From JAITVM01 sp031551135 (GTDB lineage: Bacteria > Bacillota > Clostridia > Lachnospirales > JAITVM01): a stretch of DNA of 26,431 nt. The position numbers were made by a program, and so were the translations under genes. Below are positions 7,883 through 17,000 of the stretch, piece by piece. Every line of letters begins with the position of its first letter. Positions within the stretch are counted from its first letter, which is position 1. The DNA lies in assembly GCA_031551135.1 (NCBI GenBank), contig JAVBOA010000032.1:1-26431 (forward strand). The letters run 5' to 3'. The notes beneath the pieces are model-generated. The model was not told the DNA's origin and made no database searches. It saw only the letters and a list, made by a program, of their open reading frames with translations.

Positions 7883-9935
7883 CAAATTCTCCTTCCGTTT
7901 CACTGTTATAATATTCATTTATTGCGCCATTATATAAATTCCAAATCCCCCATAAATTGATTTTTATATCATTATTTCGCTCCGGTCGGCGTTTTTCGCG
8001 CTCAATCCTGACCCGAAGATTAAACTCCGGCGAACCGAGACCATACATTTGATTAAAATAATATTCAGAAATATCCGGCGCGTTTAGAATTGCCGGTTTT
8101 GCATTCGTCGTTACAAGTGAATATGGCCTTGCTATCATTTTCACCTCCTCTGATGTCAAAAGAGGGCGGGCGGTGAGATTAAAACTTGCCGAAATGCTGC
8201 CGTTTTGTCCGCTAGTATATGAGCTTGACATACTGTTTGTTGAAACCGTGTAGTTACCAAGTTTTTTGCTTATCTCTTCTAAAGTTTCAAGATCATCTGA
8301 TTTTAAATAAATCCAACACTGGCAGTTGGCTTTTATTGTTTTGGGAATATGTTCGCCGTATTTTTCTGATAATTGAGCAAAGCTTTGCAGGAATAAATTA
8401 AAGCGAATGCCTCTGCCGCCTCCGACTGTTAATTTTGAGCCAAATGCCGGAATTACTGCGAAGTTGCCGAATTCGTCAACATTGAAGTTGACCCGTCTTT
8501 TGAGCCTTCCGCCGTTTTTATCTGCAATTTGAACAAGCGATTCATAATGTTGTGAAATAAAAAGCGATGCCAAAGTATAATAAGTTTCCTTTTCATCCGG
8601 AAGTATTATAAAAATAGCCCGCTTATTTATTCCGGTTTTGTTTTTATCGAAATCAGTCTTGCAGGTCATCGAATAGATTAACGGATTTGTAAAAAGCCTC
8701 AAAGTCGTCAGCGCGGCTGTGAAAAAGCTTCCGCGCGTGCGGCTTGGCGCTACTTCTGATATTCCGAGAAGGGCTCGCGCCGGATGGTCTGCATCAAGTT
8801 TCTTCATATATTTATTAAGCGGCACATTATCTTTTTGAGGCTTGCACATTTCGGAAATAAAATAATAAACATTACTCATATTTTGAAATTCCGGCTTGTT
8901 TTTGTTATCAACAACAACGCAGAGTATTGAGGCGGCGATTATACTTGCTTCGCCGTCTGTCCAAATACGTTCGCCTTTGCTTTCGCCGACAAGTGAGGTC
9001 GTTATATCCCAGGCCGCATCAATCGCCTTTGGCATATCGTTATCATTAACAGCATCTATAACGTTTTGCAAAAAGTTATACCTTGTACTTTTAAGCGGAT
9101 TTTTAAAATCAATTGTTATCACTTCGTATCCAAGCCGTTCAAGAAACGGATAAGTGTATTGAAACAGCTCTGATTTCGGATCTGAATTTATCATTGATTC
9201 ACCGGCTAGAGCTTGTAAAGCGATAGACTGCAAAACTACTGTTCGGGTTTTACCGCTTCTTGTTGCACCAATACAAAGGCTGTGTATATCGTCATCAACA
9301 AAATAAATATGCTCCCGTTTGCCTTTCTTTGACACGCCTAAAATAATTCCCCCTTTTGGATTTTCTGTTTTTTTAGGGCATAGATATTTTGGAATTTTTA
9401 AAATAAATTTCTGATTAATTTTCAAAGAACTGAAATATTTTTTGATTTCATCAGTAATACCTCTACGTGATTTTTCCTCTTTGGAAAACGGAAGGTCAGA
9501 ATACCCATTGTCAATTAAATCCTGTATACGAAAATCATTTTTGGGGTCGATAACATAAGTTTTAAATGTTTTGCCGAATTGAGATTTTTCAAGCCATTCC
9601 GCCGAGCCGTGTTGCTTTTGACCGGCTGAAACCGGAATTTTTATATCTTTTGTTATTTTACGCATCGCACTTTCATAATTCATTCGATTTTGTTTTGACA
9701 TTAAAATCATTATCATCAAAATTATAAATAGTAAAAAGAAACATAAAAAAAGCATAAACGGCTTTTGATTGCCAAATATGCTTTGAAGAACTAACCCAAT
9801 TTTAAATTTTTCAAGTTTTATATCTTCTCTCTTTAAAAACAAGTCTAAAAAATACGAAATATAAGAGCTTAAAAAGAATCCGATAATCGAAAAAATAACG
9901 GCTACAATTATTTTAAGTTTTGTTTGTTTTTTCAA
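7872..9935 (-). CDS. virD4: VirD4/TraG-family coupling protein
   Basis: The coupling protein brings the relaxase-bound strand to the secretion channel at the membrane. Two N-terminal transmembrane segments (about residues 15-35 and 60-82 of the long form) are followed by the RecA-like motor, with Walker A in CIGATRSGKTRTVV (about residue 230) and Walker B in FNVDEFGNFA (about 495). The long version begins at ATG 9956 and has 694 residues. TTG 9935, seven codons in, is better placed: GGGAGGG stands 8 bases upstream, built into the end of the relaxase gene. It is directly downstream of the relaxase gene and overlaps the pilin-like gene at its own end. Confidence 0.92.
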   Translation of the reverse strand: MKKQTKLKIIVAVIFSIIGFFLSSYISYFLDLFLKREDIKLEKFKIGLVLQSIFGNQKPFMLFLCFFLLFIILMIMILMSKQNRMNYESAMRKITKDIKIPVSAGQKQHGSAEWLEKSQFGKTFKTYVIDPKNDFRIQDLIDNGYSDLPFSKEEKSRRGITDEIKKYFSSLKINQKFILKIPKYLCPKKTENPKGGIILGVSKKGKREHIYFVDDDIHSLCIGATRSGKTRTVVLQSIALQALAGESMINSDPKSELFQYTYPFLERLGYEVITIDFKNPLKSTRYNFLQNVIDAVNDNDMPKAIDAAWDITTSLVGESKGERIWTDGEASIIAASILCVVVDNKNKPEFQNMSNVYYFISEMCKPQKDNVPLNKYMKKLDADHPARALLGISEVAPSRTRGSFFTAALTTLRLFTNPLIYSMTCKTDFDKNKTGINKRAIFIILPDEKETYYTLASLFISQHYESLVQIADKNGGRLKRRVNFNVDEFGNFAVIPAFGSKLTVGGGRGIRFNLFLQSFAQLSEKYGEHIPKTIKANCQCWIYLKSDDLETLEEISKKLGNYTVSTNSMSSSYTSGQNGSISASFNLTARPLLTSEEVKMIARPYSLVTTNAKPAILNAPDISEYYFNQMYGLGSPEFNLRVRIEREKRRPERNNDIKINLWGIWNLYNGAINEYYNSETEGEFDEE

Positions 9936-9939
9936 GAAT

Positions 9940-11187
9940 TTATCCCTCCCAATCATAACTGCGGTGCTCCATTTTTATAGCGAGTTCTTTTTTCGCCGCT
10001 TTGGAAAGCTCACCTGATTTCGCTCGTATTAATTTAGCCTGCTTATGGTCGTTATTTCGAGTAATTAAATCCATTGTTTCGAGAACCAAAGATTTGGCTA
10101 AATTTATTTTCATTTGCCTGATGTATTCAGCATCACGTTCTTTTTTTATAATCTCCGACTCCATAGCATTTATTTCTTTTATAGCTTTTAAGATTTGATT
10201 GCCGATTTGTTTTTCTAATTCCTGAGCGGCTTTTTCTTCTGATATTCTAAGATTTTCCGGATTCGACGAATATATTTTTGCAATTTCTTTACAAGATTCG
10301 ATATAAGAATAATAGGCTGACGAATAAGCTTTGTTTACATGGATTATCTTTTCTGTCAAAGAATCAAGAGCTTTTTTTAATTCTTCATCTCTCGAAATCC
10401 TCTCATAAGTCAAACGGCCCGATTTTGGTAATATGTTTTTTAACGAAAATAAATCTTCGGCTATTGAAAATAATTTCTCATCACTAAATTTATTATATAA
10501 TATTTTGCTGTCGGCAAGATCCGGAGAAATGGCGGATAGTTTTGTTTTAAGGCGCTTCCATTCCTCAGACGGCATATCCGATAAACTTTCTTCAAAAGAT
10601 TCAAAAAAATCATTTAGCCCGGATTTTAAATCTTTTTTAGCTTTATCTTTTTTTGAAAATAAAATCTCAAAGCGATCCTTACAAATATCTTTAAGCAATT
10701 TATTACGAATCTTCTTTTTTACGCGCCAATTTACATATGGCGATTTCACACCTTGATTTTTATCCCAAATGAGAACATGAACATGTGGATGTCCGGATTC
10801 CAGATGAAATGCGGCAACCCATTGAACATTTTCAGATTTTATACCAATCTCATCTGTGATTAAATTTATTTTGCATTTTAAATACTCTTCCCATTTTTCT
10901 TTTTTATCAAAGCCGAGTGAAATTGCATCTTCTTCGCGTAGTGAAATAATATTTCTATAAAAATTTGTTTTCTTTTGCGTTTCTTTACGGACAAGTTTTT
11001 CTATTTGCAAAATATTTTCAATCCGTTCATTAAATCCATCAACTTTGCCGAACAAACCGTGTTTCATGCCAATATTCCGAACGACTCCGGGCCGAGTCGC
11101 TATATAATGAACATGTGCCGCGTTGCCTGCCGGAGACTTTACCTCATTGTTCATTATATAGTTTACTGCCGAATTAAAATCTGACAT
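9940..11187 (-). CDS. Relaxase, MOBP type (MobP3/MobL-like)
   Basis: The 415-residue protein nicks one strand at oriT and pilots it into the recipient. HYIATRPGV (about residues 27-35) is followed by KHGLFG, a layout seen in the MobP3/MobL relaxases of Firmicutes. The metal-binding His cluster is in ESGHPHVHVLIWD (about residues 131-143). The N-terminal 170 residues are the nuclease and the rest is mostly helical and charged, probably coiled-coil. The catalytic Tyr is likely in the N-terminal part but I cannot fix which one. The ATG directly follows the TAG of the ribbon-helix-helix gene without a ribosome site, so reinitiation is likely. The oriT candidate is about 560 bases upstream. Confidence 0.88.
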   Translation of the reverse strand: MSDFNSAVNYIMNNEVKSPAGNAAHVHYIATRPGVVRNIGMKHGLFGKVDGFNERIENILQIEKLVRKETQKKTNFYRNIISLREEDAISLGFDKKEKWEEYLKCKINLITDEIGIKSENVQWVAAFHLESGHPHVHVLIWDKNQGVKSPYVNWRVKKKIRNKLLKDICKDRFEILFSKKDKAKKDLKSGLNDFFESFEESLSDMPSEEWKRLKTKLSAISPDLADSKILYNKFSDEKLFSIAEDLFSLKNILPKSGRLTYERISRDEELKKALDSLTEKIIHVNKAYSSAYYSYIESCKEIAKIYSSNPENLRISEEKAAQELEKQIGNQILKAIKEINAMESEIIKKERDAEYIRQMKINLAKSLVLETMDLITRNNDHKQAKLIRAKSGELSKAAKKELAIKMEHRSYDWEG

Positions 11188-11595
11188 CTATTCGAAATCA
11201 CTTCTGTTCAAATATTCTTCAATTTCCGAGTCTTTAATTCTAAAATAGGCAACGCCGAGTTTTTTTGATTCATCTAACGATTTTTTAAAATCCCTTTGCC
11301 TAGACGGGTGAACAAATTCTGTCAAAGCTTCGGCATTTAAAAAATATCCTGCCGCCGAAACAATCCCGGATTTAACACAGATTTTGACAATGCGTTCAAT
11401 ATTTGGGCTAATGATTGAATATAATTCCTCCCGAATTTGTTTTCTGATAAAATCAATATCTTCTTTATTAGCCTGCACATTCAGGCCTTTTTCAATAAAA
11501 ATCCGCATATTTTCAGCCATTGCTTTTTTGTTTTTAGAAGATAATTTTTGTAGTGATTCATAAACTTCCATAGGAAGCCGTACCGTGACTTGCAT
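11188..11595 (-). CDS. Ribbon-helix-helix relaxosome accessory protein (MobC-like)
   Basis: From ATG 11595 the product has 135 residues and opens with MQVTVRLPMEVYESLQKLSS, a ribbon-helix-helix strand and helix that usually binds DNA as a dimer. A helical middle and an acidic tail follow. Such proteins bind oriT and load the relaxase, and this gene lies between the oriT candidate and the relaxase gene. The start is uncertain. The ribosome-like AGGAGAGG lies about 18 bases before this ATG, closer to ATT/ATC codons in the same frame. A longer frame to 11670 would read through the leader hairpin and is unlikely. Confidence 0.75.
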   Translation of the reverse strand: MQVTVRLPMEVYESLQKLSSKNKKAMAENMRIFIEKGLNVQANKEDIDFIRKQIREELYSIISPNIERIVKICVKSGIVSAAGYFLNAEALTEFVHPSRQRDFKKSLDESKKLGVAYFRIKDSEIEEYLNRSDFE

Positions 11596-11623
11596 AGTTC
11601 TTTCGATAATTTTCCTCTCCTTT

Positions 11624-11692
11624 TCAAAAATAAAAAAAGCCGTCGATCCCAATAAAATCATGGCTTGCAAGACTTTTGCTATTGATGAGCAT
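11624..11692 (-). promoter_or_regulatory. Leader 1 before the mob operon: conserved box, hairpin, U-run, possible 22-codon peptide
   Basis: The leader begins with a 36-base box (11692-11657) that matches the one before the primase gene at 28 of 36 bases. It includes a small TGCT/AGCA stem. A weak terminator-like hairpin (AAGCC 11637-11641 with GGCTT 11662-11666, with an inner GAT/ATC pairing) and a T-rich tail follow, then AGGAGAGG. The same stretch can be read as a 22-codon ORF starting at the predicted +1. It looks like an attenuator for the mob genes. Mechanism is inferred. Confidence 0.55.
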
Positions 11693-11698
11693 ACAGTA

Positions 11699-11728
11699 TT
11701 TATACAAGAAGTCAGTTTAATGTCACAA
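11699..11728 (-). promoter_or_regulatory. Promoter of the mob/transfer operon
   Basis: The minus strand shows TTGTGA (11728-11723), an 18-base spacer and TATAAA (11704-11699). Transcription would start near 11692, between oriT and the accessory gene. Confidence 0.55.
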
Positions 11729-11744
11729 AATATTAGTAGAAGTC

Positions 11745-11830
11745 ACGTTGAAAGCTTTGCTTTCAAGCCAAAATGACGCTGACGAAAGTCAGCTCTTCCT
11801 GCATTTAGGATTCCCAAAGCCTCTAATGCC
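11745..11830 (+). other. oriT: Candidate origin of transfer (oriT) with RP4-like nic site
   Basis: Three inverted repeats stand in a row. TTGAAAGC/GCTTTCAA (11748-11755, 11759-11766) is perfect. GCTGAC/GTCAGC around GAAA (11778-11783, 11788-11793) is perfect. GCATTTAGG/CCTCTAATGC (11801-11809, 11820-11829) has one bulge. Just after the second lies CTTCCTG-C (11795-11802), which agrees with the MOBP nic consensus YATCCTG-Y at 7 of 8 places, so the nick would fall between 11801 and 11802 on the plus strand. Non-coding location just upstream of the RHH protein and relaxase genes supports the call. If the nick is right, the primase, replication and partition side enters the recipient first and the relaxase side last. 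Confidence 0.7.
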
Positions 11831-11865
11831 CTGCAAAAAGACATATAAATTCAGAAATAAAAATC

Positions 11866-13104
11866 TTAAAATGCTATATCCAGCGATTCATCTTCGTTTA
11901 TATTTTCGATATTGTCATTAAAATCGACCATAGCGCATAAATCATTATTGAAATCTTTCAAAATTGGTATATGGTTTTTGCATTTAAAGCCTAAGTTTGA
12001 ATATTTTTCAATATATTTATCGGCAGCGCATTGGCCGTGATTTTCTGCACTATTGATATCATTATCAAGGCAAAATACAATGCTTTTTATATTCGACTCT
12101 CTTTTTAAAAAACTTTCAAGTGCAGTATCGCTAAGTCCTCCGAGCGAAATATAATTGTACTGCTTGAAGTCCAGCTTTTTAAGTTCAAGAATGGACATAT
12201 AGCTCATTAAATCTATCGGGGATTCGAATACAAAGACTCGATTGGAAGCCTTATTATTCATTAAGCTTAAACTGTATTTTTTATCCGAAAAATCTACATC
12301 TCCTCGAAACGGCTGTTTTTTGTCTAACGTAAGAGTACCGCGCATCGAAGCAAATTTCGGTTCATTTTTTTCATTTCGCCCGACAAACACACAATTATGA
12401 TATTTAGCACTTTCATAAAGATATTTATTTTTTATAAAGAAATTTATTACATGCGGATGGATTTTTCTTGTTTTATTCAAATATGAAAAAACTCTTTTAT
12501 TATCGCCGTTTGCTTCCGGCAATTTAAATTCACTTTTTTTAAAGACCGTAATATTTTCTTTATTATTTGCCGAAATTCCTTCATCACAAAGCGCAAGAAC
12601 CGATTCAACAATAGATTTGTTTTCATAATTCATAAGAAACTGTAAAGCAGTGCCGCCGATACCGCGCGAATGCCAAAACCATTTATTGTTGCTTGGATTT
12701 ATCACAAGGCTGTCATGTTCTTTTAAACAAAATTCGTGCCCCTTCTTTTGAAGCTCGTAACCGGAGTTTTGAAGATAAGCGTTGAGATTCGCATTAATCG
12801 CACGATTATATTGTTCCTGTGTAAAGCTCGGCTTTTTTATATATTCTTTGTTTTTTTCATTAATCACGTGAATTTCTATTTTGTCTAATTGTGGGAATTC
12901 TTTTTTGAGCCTTTGTTTTAGAGTATCAATATTTTTTTCTTCAATATTATTGCCGGACTGCATATGCACTTCTAATCTACGTTCCGATTCGAGTATTTTT
13001 ACATCTCGGACATAGAAATCTTTAAATGCTTCTTTTATTTCATCAGATAAATCAATTTTTTCGAAAACATATAAAAATGGTCTGGTTTTATGTTTTTCTT
13101 CCAT
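11866..13104 (-). CDS. DUF3991/Toprim primase-like protein with PolC-N-like N-terminal domain
   Basis: The 412-residue protein has three parts. Residues about 5-75 resemble the N-terminal domain of the Gram-positive replicative polymerase PolC: a strand in VRDVKILESERRLEVHM, then LKQRLKKEFPQLDKIEIHV. Residues about 95-180 fit the DUF3991 primase-associated region (GHEFCLKEHDSLVINP, then RGIGGTALQFL). Residues about 290-385 are a Toprim domain with FESPIDLMSYMS (catalytic Glu) and the acidic LDND. It probably makes primers for the incoming or lagging strand; this is family inference. ATG 13104 follows AGGAGG at 10 bases. The frame runs open to 13212, but that part covers the leader hairpin. 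It lies next to oriT on the side predicted to enter the recipient first. Confidence 0.8.
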   Translation of the reverse strand: MEEKHKTRPFLYVFEKIDLSDEIKEAFKDFYVRDVKILESERRLEVHMQSGNNIEEKNIDTLKQRLKKEFPQLDKIEIHVINEKNKEYIKKPSFTQEQYNRAINANLNAYLQNSGYELQKKGHEFCLKEHDSLVINPSNNKWFWHSRGIGGTALQFLMNYENKSIVESVLALCDEGISANNKENITVFKKSEFKLPEANGDNKRVFSYLNKTRKIHPHVINFFIKNKYLYESAKYHNCVFVGRNEKNEPKFASMRGTLTLDKKQPFRGDVDFSDKKYSLSLMNNKASNRVFVFESPIDLMSYMSILELKKLDFKQYNYISLGGLSDTALESFLKRESNIKSIVFCLDNDINSAENHGQCAADKYIEKYSNLGFKCKNHIPILKDFNNDLCAMVDFNDNIENINEDESLDIAF

Positions 13105-13131
13105 ATAGTCTAAACCTCCTTGATTTTGAAA

Positions 13132-13194
13132 ATAAAAAACACCTTGAAAACAGCTTGTATCAAGGCATGTAAGGTTTTTGCTAATGACGAGCAA
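13132..13194 (-). promoter_or_regulatory. Leader 2 before the primase gene: conserved box plus terminator-like hairpin
   Basis: The box 13194-13159 matches leader 1 at 28 of 36 bases. It is followed by a hairpin CCTTGA/TCAAGG (13142-13147, 13160-13165; inner ACA/TGT) and a T-rich tail (13139-13132), then AGGAGG for the primase. It overlaps the last codons of the truncated ParB-like ORF. The hairpin and tail would act as an intrinsic terminator or attenuator. No good promoter is seen directly in front of it. Confidence 0.6.
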
Positions 13195-13444
13195 ATTCAT
13201 TATTCTCTTCAAAATGCGTAATCGGATTTATGACTCCGAATTGAGCAATGCTATCAATCATTTGTTTTTCACTTTCTTCATAATAAGCTTTAAATGGCTG
13301 AATAAATTTATTTCTATCACAATGAAAAAACGGCTCAAGCAAATCAATATTTATTGATGTAATGCTACTCGAGCCGTCTTCTAAATTTAATTCTATATCC
13401 GTATTCTTCAGCGAATCCAATAAAAATTTCTCTTTAAAATTCAT
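13181..13444 (-). CDS. Truncated ParB-like N-terminal domain
   Basis: This 87-residue ORF has GAGG 6 bases before its ATG. Residues about 30-75 line up with the start of ParB/Srx domains: INIDLLEP, then PFKAYYEESE, then SIAQFGVINPI. The same pattern is in the full ParB of this window (INIENL, PFKLYSGD, SIRENGLINPV). It stops right after INPI, before the SGHNR nucleotide-binding box, and has no helix-turn-helix. It is therefore a remnant or a mini-protein that keeps only the first half of the fold. The last codons overlap leader 2. It could compete with full ParB, but no function can be read from the sequence. Confidence 0.55.
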   Translation of the reverse strand: MNFKEKFLLDSLKNTDIELNLEDGSSSITSINIDLLEPFFHCDRNKFIQPFKAYYEESEKQMIDSIAQFGVINPITHFEENNEFARH

Positions 13445-13459
13445 AATCTACCTCGATAT

Positions 13460-13999
13460 CTATATTCCAAAGATTAACGGCGTTAGCTCCTTGATTGCAG
13501 ATTCAATAAAATAATAGAAGCTTCTTTCTGATATTTCATATTTTTTAATTAACTGCTTTGCAGATATTTTCTGAGGCGATAAGTACATATCATATAGAAT
13601 ATTGTATTTTGTTACATAAGCTTTTTCTTTTGAAGCCATACAAATGAGCTTATAAGTTTTCAGCATGGCGTTTATATGAGATATAAAAATTCCTGTCCGT
13701 TCCTTGGTTCTGATATTTTCTCGGAGCTTATATTCAGAATTTTCAAAAAAGTCACAAAGCATAGAATAATATTGAATCTTATCTTTTGATAGAGCTATGT
13801 CATTTTTCAACTCATTTGAAACACTTATGAAGTTCCGGTAATTTTTTAAAAGTAGTTTTGTATTTCTATAGGCGGTTTTGCGCGATTTATTTGTATTTTG
13901 ATTTTTTTGAATTAAAAATATTGCGCTTTCAGTTCCTAAGCGAATTGCTTCTTTTATTATATCATCCGCAGAATCGGCTTTTAATGCTATATCAATCAT
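13460..13999 (-). CDS. ArpU/sigma-like helix-turn-helix regulator, copy 2
   Basis: The 179-residue protein is mostly helical, with a basic middle (KSRKTAYRNTKLLLKNYRNF) and a C-terminal helix-turn-helix (ISAKQLIKKYEISERSFYYF) ending in LIFGI. The plan is that of RinA/ArpU-type late regulators and sigma region 4-like proteins. Its layout and LIFG ending are shared with the protein at 20336-20899, so the two are probably paralogues. TAGGAGG at 6 bases before ATG 13999 overlaps the stop of the giant gene. A role in switching on transfer genes is likely from the family; the target is unknown. Confidence 0.65.
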   Translation of the reverse strand: MIDIALKADSADDIIKEAIRLGTESAIFLIQKNQNTNKSRKTAYRNTKLLLKNYRNFISVSNELKNDIALSKDKIQYYSMLCDFFENSEYKLRENIRTKERTGIFISHINAMLKTYKLICMASKEKAYVTKYNILYDMYLSPQKISAKQLIKKYEISERSFYYFIESAIKELTPLIFGI

Positions 14000-14009
14000 A
14001 AAATGCCTC

Positions 14010-17000
14010 CTATGAAATTTCATTTTCTTCAATTATTTCTATCTCAAGATTAATATCAACAGGTTTACTGTCAACTGCAATAATATCCTCTTTACCACTT
14101 ATATCGAGCTCGGAGTCCAGTTCAAATTTTCGTGCCAAAAGACTCGAAAGTTTTTCTTCATAATCGAAAGGTTTTCCCAATTCAGATTTTGACCGTTCAA
14201 GTTCAGTTTTAAATTTCTCGATTTTATCAAAATAGACCGGAATTTCATTAATCGCCTCATTTATAGAGTTGTTAATTCTTGCAATAGTACCGATATCACT
14301 TTCGCCCAGATTTACTTCATATTCATGCCTACCTTGAAGTATTAAATTATTTGAATCAGATAAAAAAATTTTTAAGCCAACATATGATCCTATCTCAGAT
14401 TTTCCGTTATTTTCTTTTGATAATCTCAGTATTTCGGCCCCGGCTTCTGATTTTACATTAATTTTTTTGTTTTGTATTGTCATTTCGAATCCGGTTTCGC
14501 TTTTTGATTTCATATCATTGCTTTTTCCGGAAATTATTTTTTTATCAGCCTGTAGATCAGTTATTTTATTTTCATATTTTTGTATTAATTTCGGGAATTG
14601 TTTAACATTATCCTGAAATCTATATTGAGAATTTTTATATTGCTCTTTTAAGGTCATAAGTTTTGCAATTTCAATATCAACTTCCATTTTTTCTTTTATT
14701 TTTACGTTTCCGCAGGCAAGTGCCTTGACCTCAGCATAAGACAGAGCGGTTGCATCAATATCTTCTGCCGAGCGTGAAACAGATTTATTCGTCATTACCT
14801 GTGATATAAATTTGTATTTATTTTCGATAATTCCCCAAGAATACGCATCAAAAGAATCCTCTGTGATATAGCGATAGATTTGGACTTCGGCGTTTTGATT
14901 GCCTTGCCTTAAAATCCTACCTTCGCGCTGCTTGACATCCGATGGCCGCCAAGGAGCTTCGAGATGGTGTAATGCAATTAATTTGTCCTGCACGTTAAGC
15001 CCGGCACCGCATTTTGCAGTGCTTCCGATTAAAATTCGAACATCACCCCTCCGGATTTTATCGAATAAAACAGATTTTTGTTCATCGGTATTCGCTTCAT
15101 GTATAAATTTTATTTCATTGGCAGGAATTCCTCTCGACATAAGCTTATTTCGAATATCGTCATAGGCGTTAAACCCTTTCTGATTGGGTGTTGAAAGGTC
15201 ACAGAAAATTATTTGTGTTAATCTGTCTTGCTTGCCTTCTTCCCAAATTTTAAAAATATTGTTTACAGCTAAATTTAATTTCGATTCCGGAATGTCTTCA
15301 AACTCCGGATCAATTAAACGCATATCAAGTGCAGCTTTCCGCCCGTCGTTTGTAATTACAAGCATGTTATCGCTGCTTGGATCAACGCTGCCGGATCGTA
15401 CAGCGTCAGCTCTTTCTGATAAGCTCGAAATAAAAGATTTAAGCTGCGCTGATGCTTCTGCTTTTATATTTATCGGCTGTTCATTTTTAAGCAGCGGTAC
15501 CGGAAGATTAAGCATTTCGGCCGTTTGAATATCAGCAAAGTTTCTAAACATTGACATAAGTTCCGGAAGATTATAAAATTTAGCAAAACGGCTTTTCATA
15601 CGATAACCGTTGCCCTCCGGTGTTAGTTCCAATGTATTAACAACCTCGCCGAAAGTCGAAGCCCATGCATCAAAAGTTGTCAGATTTGTTTTTTCGAGTT
15701 CGTCCATTTGTAAATATCTCTGGAGTGTAAACATTTCCGCCATTGAGTTTGACAGCGGAGTTCCGGTTGCGAAAATAACGTTTTTATAGCCTGTAAGCTC
15801 ATTAATAAACTGAGTTTTCAAAAACATATCGCTTGATTTTTCGGCATTTGTCGTTGAGATTCCGGCTACGTTTCTCATTTTTGAAAATACAAAAAGATTT
15901 TTAAAGCTTTGTGATTCGTCAACGAAAATTGCGTCTATTCCAAGCTGTTCAAAACTCAGAACATCGTCTTTTTTACTGCTGTCAGTGATTTTTTCAAGCT
16001 TTGTTTGAAGTCCTTTTCGTATTCCCTCCATTCGCTTTATTGAAGAATTATCTGTTTTATCAGCTTTTGCCTGTGCTATTCCGTCTACAATATTATTGAT
16101 TTGCCTTCGAATTTCTTTTTCCCGAGCCTCTTTTGACATCGGAATTTTTCCAAAACTCGAATGAGCGATTATGATTCCGTCAAACTCACCACAAGCAATA
16201 CGGCTTACAAATTGTTTGCGATTTTCTTTTTCAAAATCTTTTTTGGATGAGACCAAAATATTAGCAGAGGGATAGAGCCTTAAAAATTCGGACGCAAACT
16301 GCTCGATTAAGTGATTCGGAATAACGTAAATTGGTTTTTGACAACGTCCTAAACGCTTCATTTCCATTCCGGCGGCGATCATTTCAAAACTTTTTCCTGC
16401 GCCAACTTCATGAGCCAAAAGCGTATTTCCACCATAAAGAACTCTTGCTATTGCGTCGATTTGGTGTTTTCTCAGTTTAATATCCGGATTCATACCCGGG
16501 AATGTTAGATGTGAGCCGTCAAACTCGCGCAGGCGTATTGTGTTGAATTTCTCGTTATATAAATCTACAAGCGTGCTGCGGCGATCACTGTCTTCAAAAA
16601 TCCAGTTGGCAAATGCATTTTTTAATTTTTCCTGTTTTTCACGTGCAGTGATTGTTTCTTTTTTATTTAATTTTCTATGACCTTCGGAATCAGTATCGTA
16701 TACATTATAAAATTTCAAATTTAATGCATTTTCTAAAATCGAATAGGAGTCGGCTCGCTTTGTGCCCCAAGTTTCGGTAGTGTTAATATTGCTTGTGTAG
16801 AAATTCGCTGAGATTTTCCATTCGCCGATTGATTCAATATAATCTACCGATAGTCTGTCCTTTTCGTAATTTCGTAATTCCAAAGTTTCGGCGATAAAAT
16901 CTTTTATATAATCAGGCGGTATCCAAGTAGCCCCAAGTTTAACTCCTATTTCGGAGGCCTCGAACGGTTTTGGCTGTACTTCTTTTAAGGCGTTTAAATT

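Noticed and set aside
8896..9153. Plus-strand ORF opposite virD4
   Set aside because: A shadow of the conserved minus-strand coupling protein without its own start signal.
11596..11670. N-terminal extension of the ribbon-helix-helix gene
   Set aside because: It translates the leader hairpin and U-run and begins before the ribosome-like site.
13105..13212. N-terminal extension of the primase-like gene
   Set aside because: It reads through a terminator hairpin; AGGAGG fits ATG 13104 and no good site precedes the upstream ATG at 13200.
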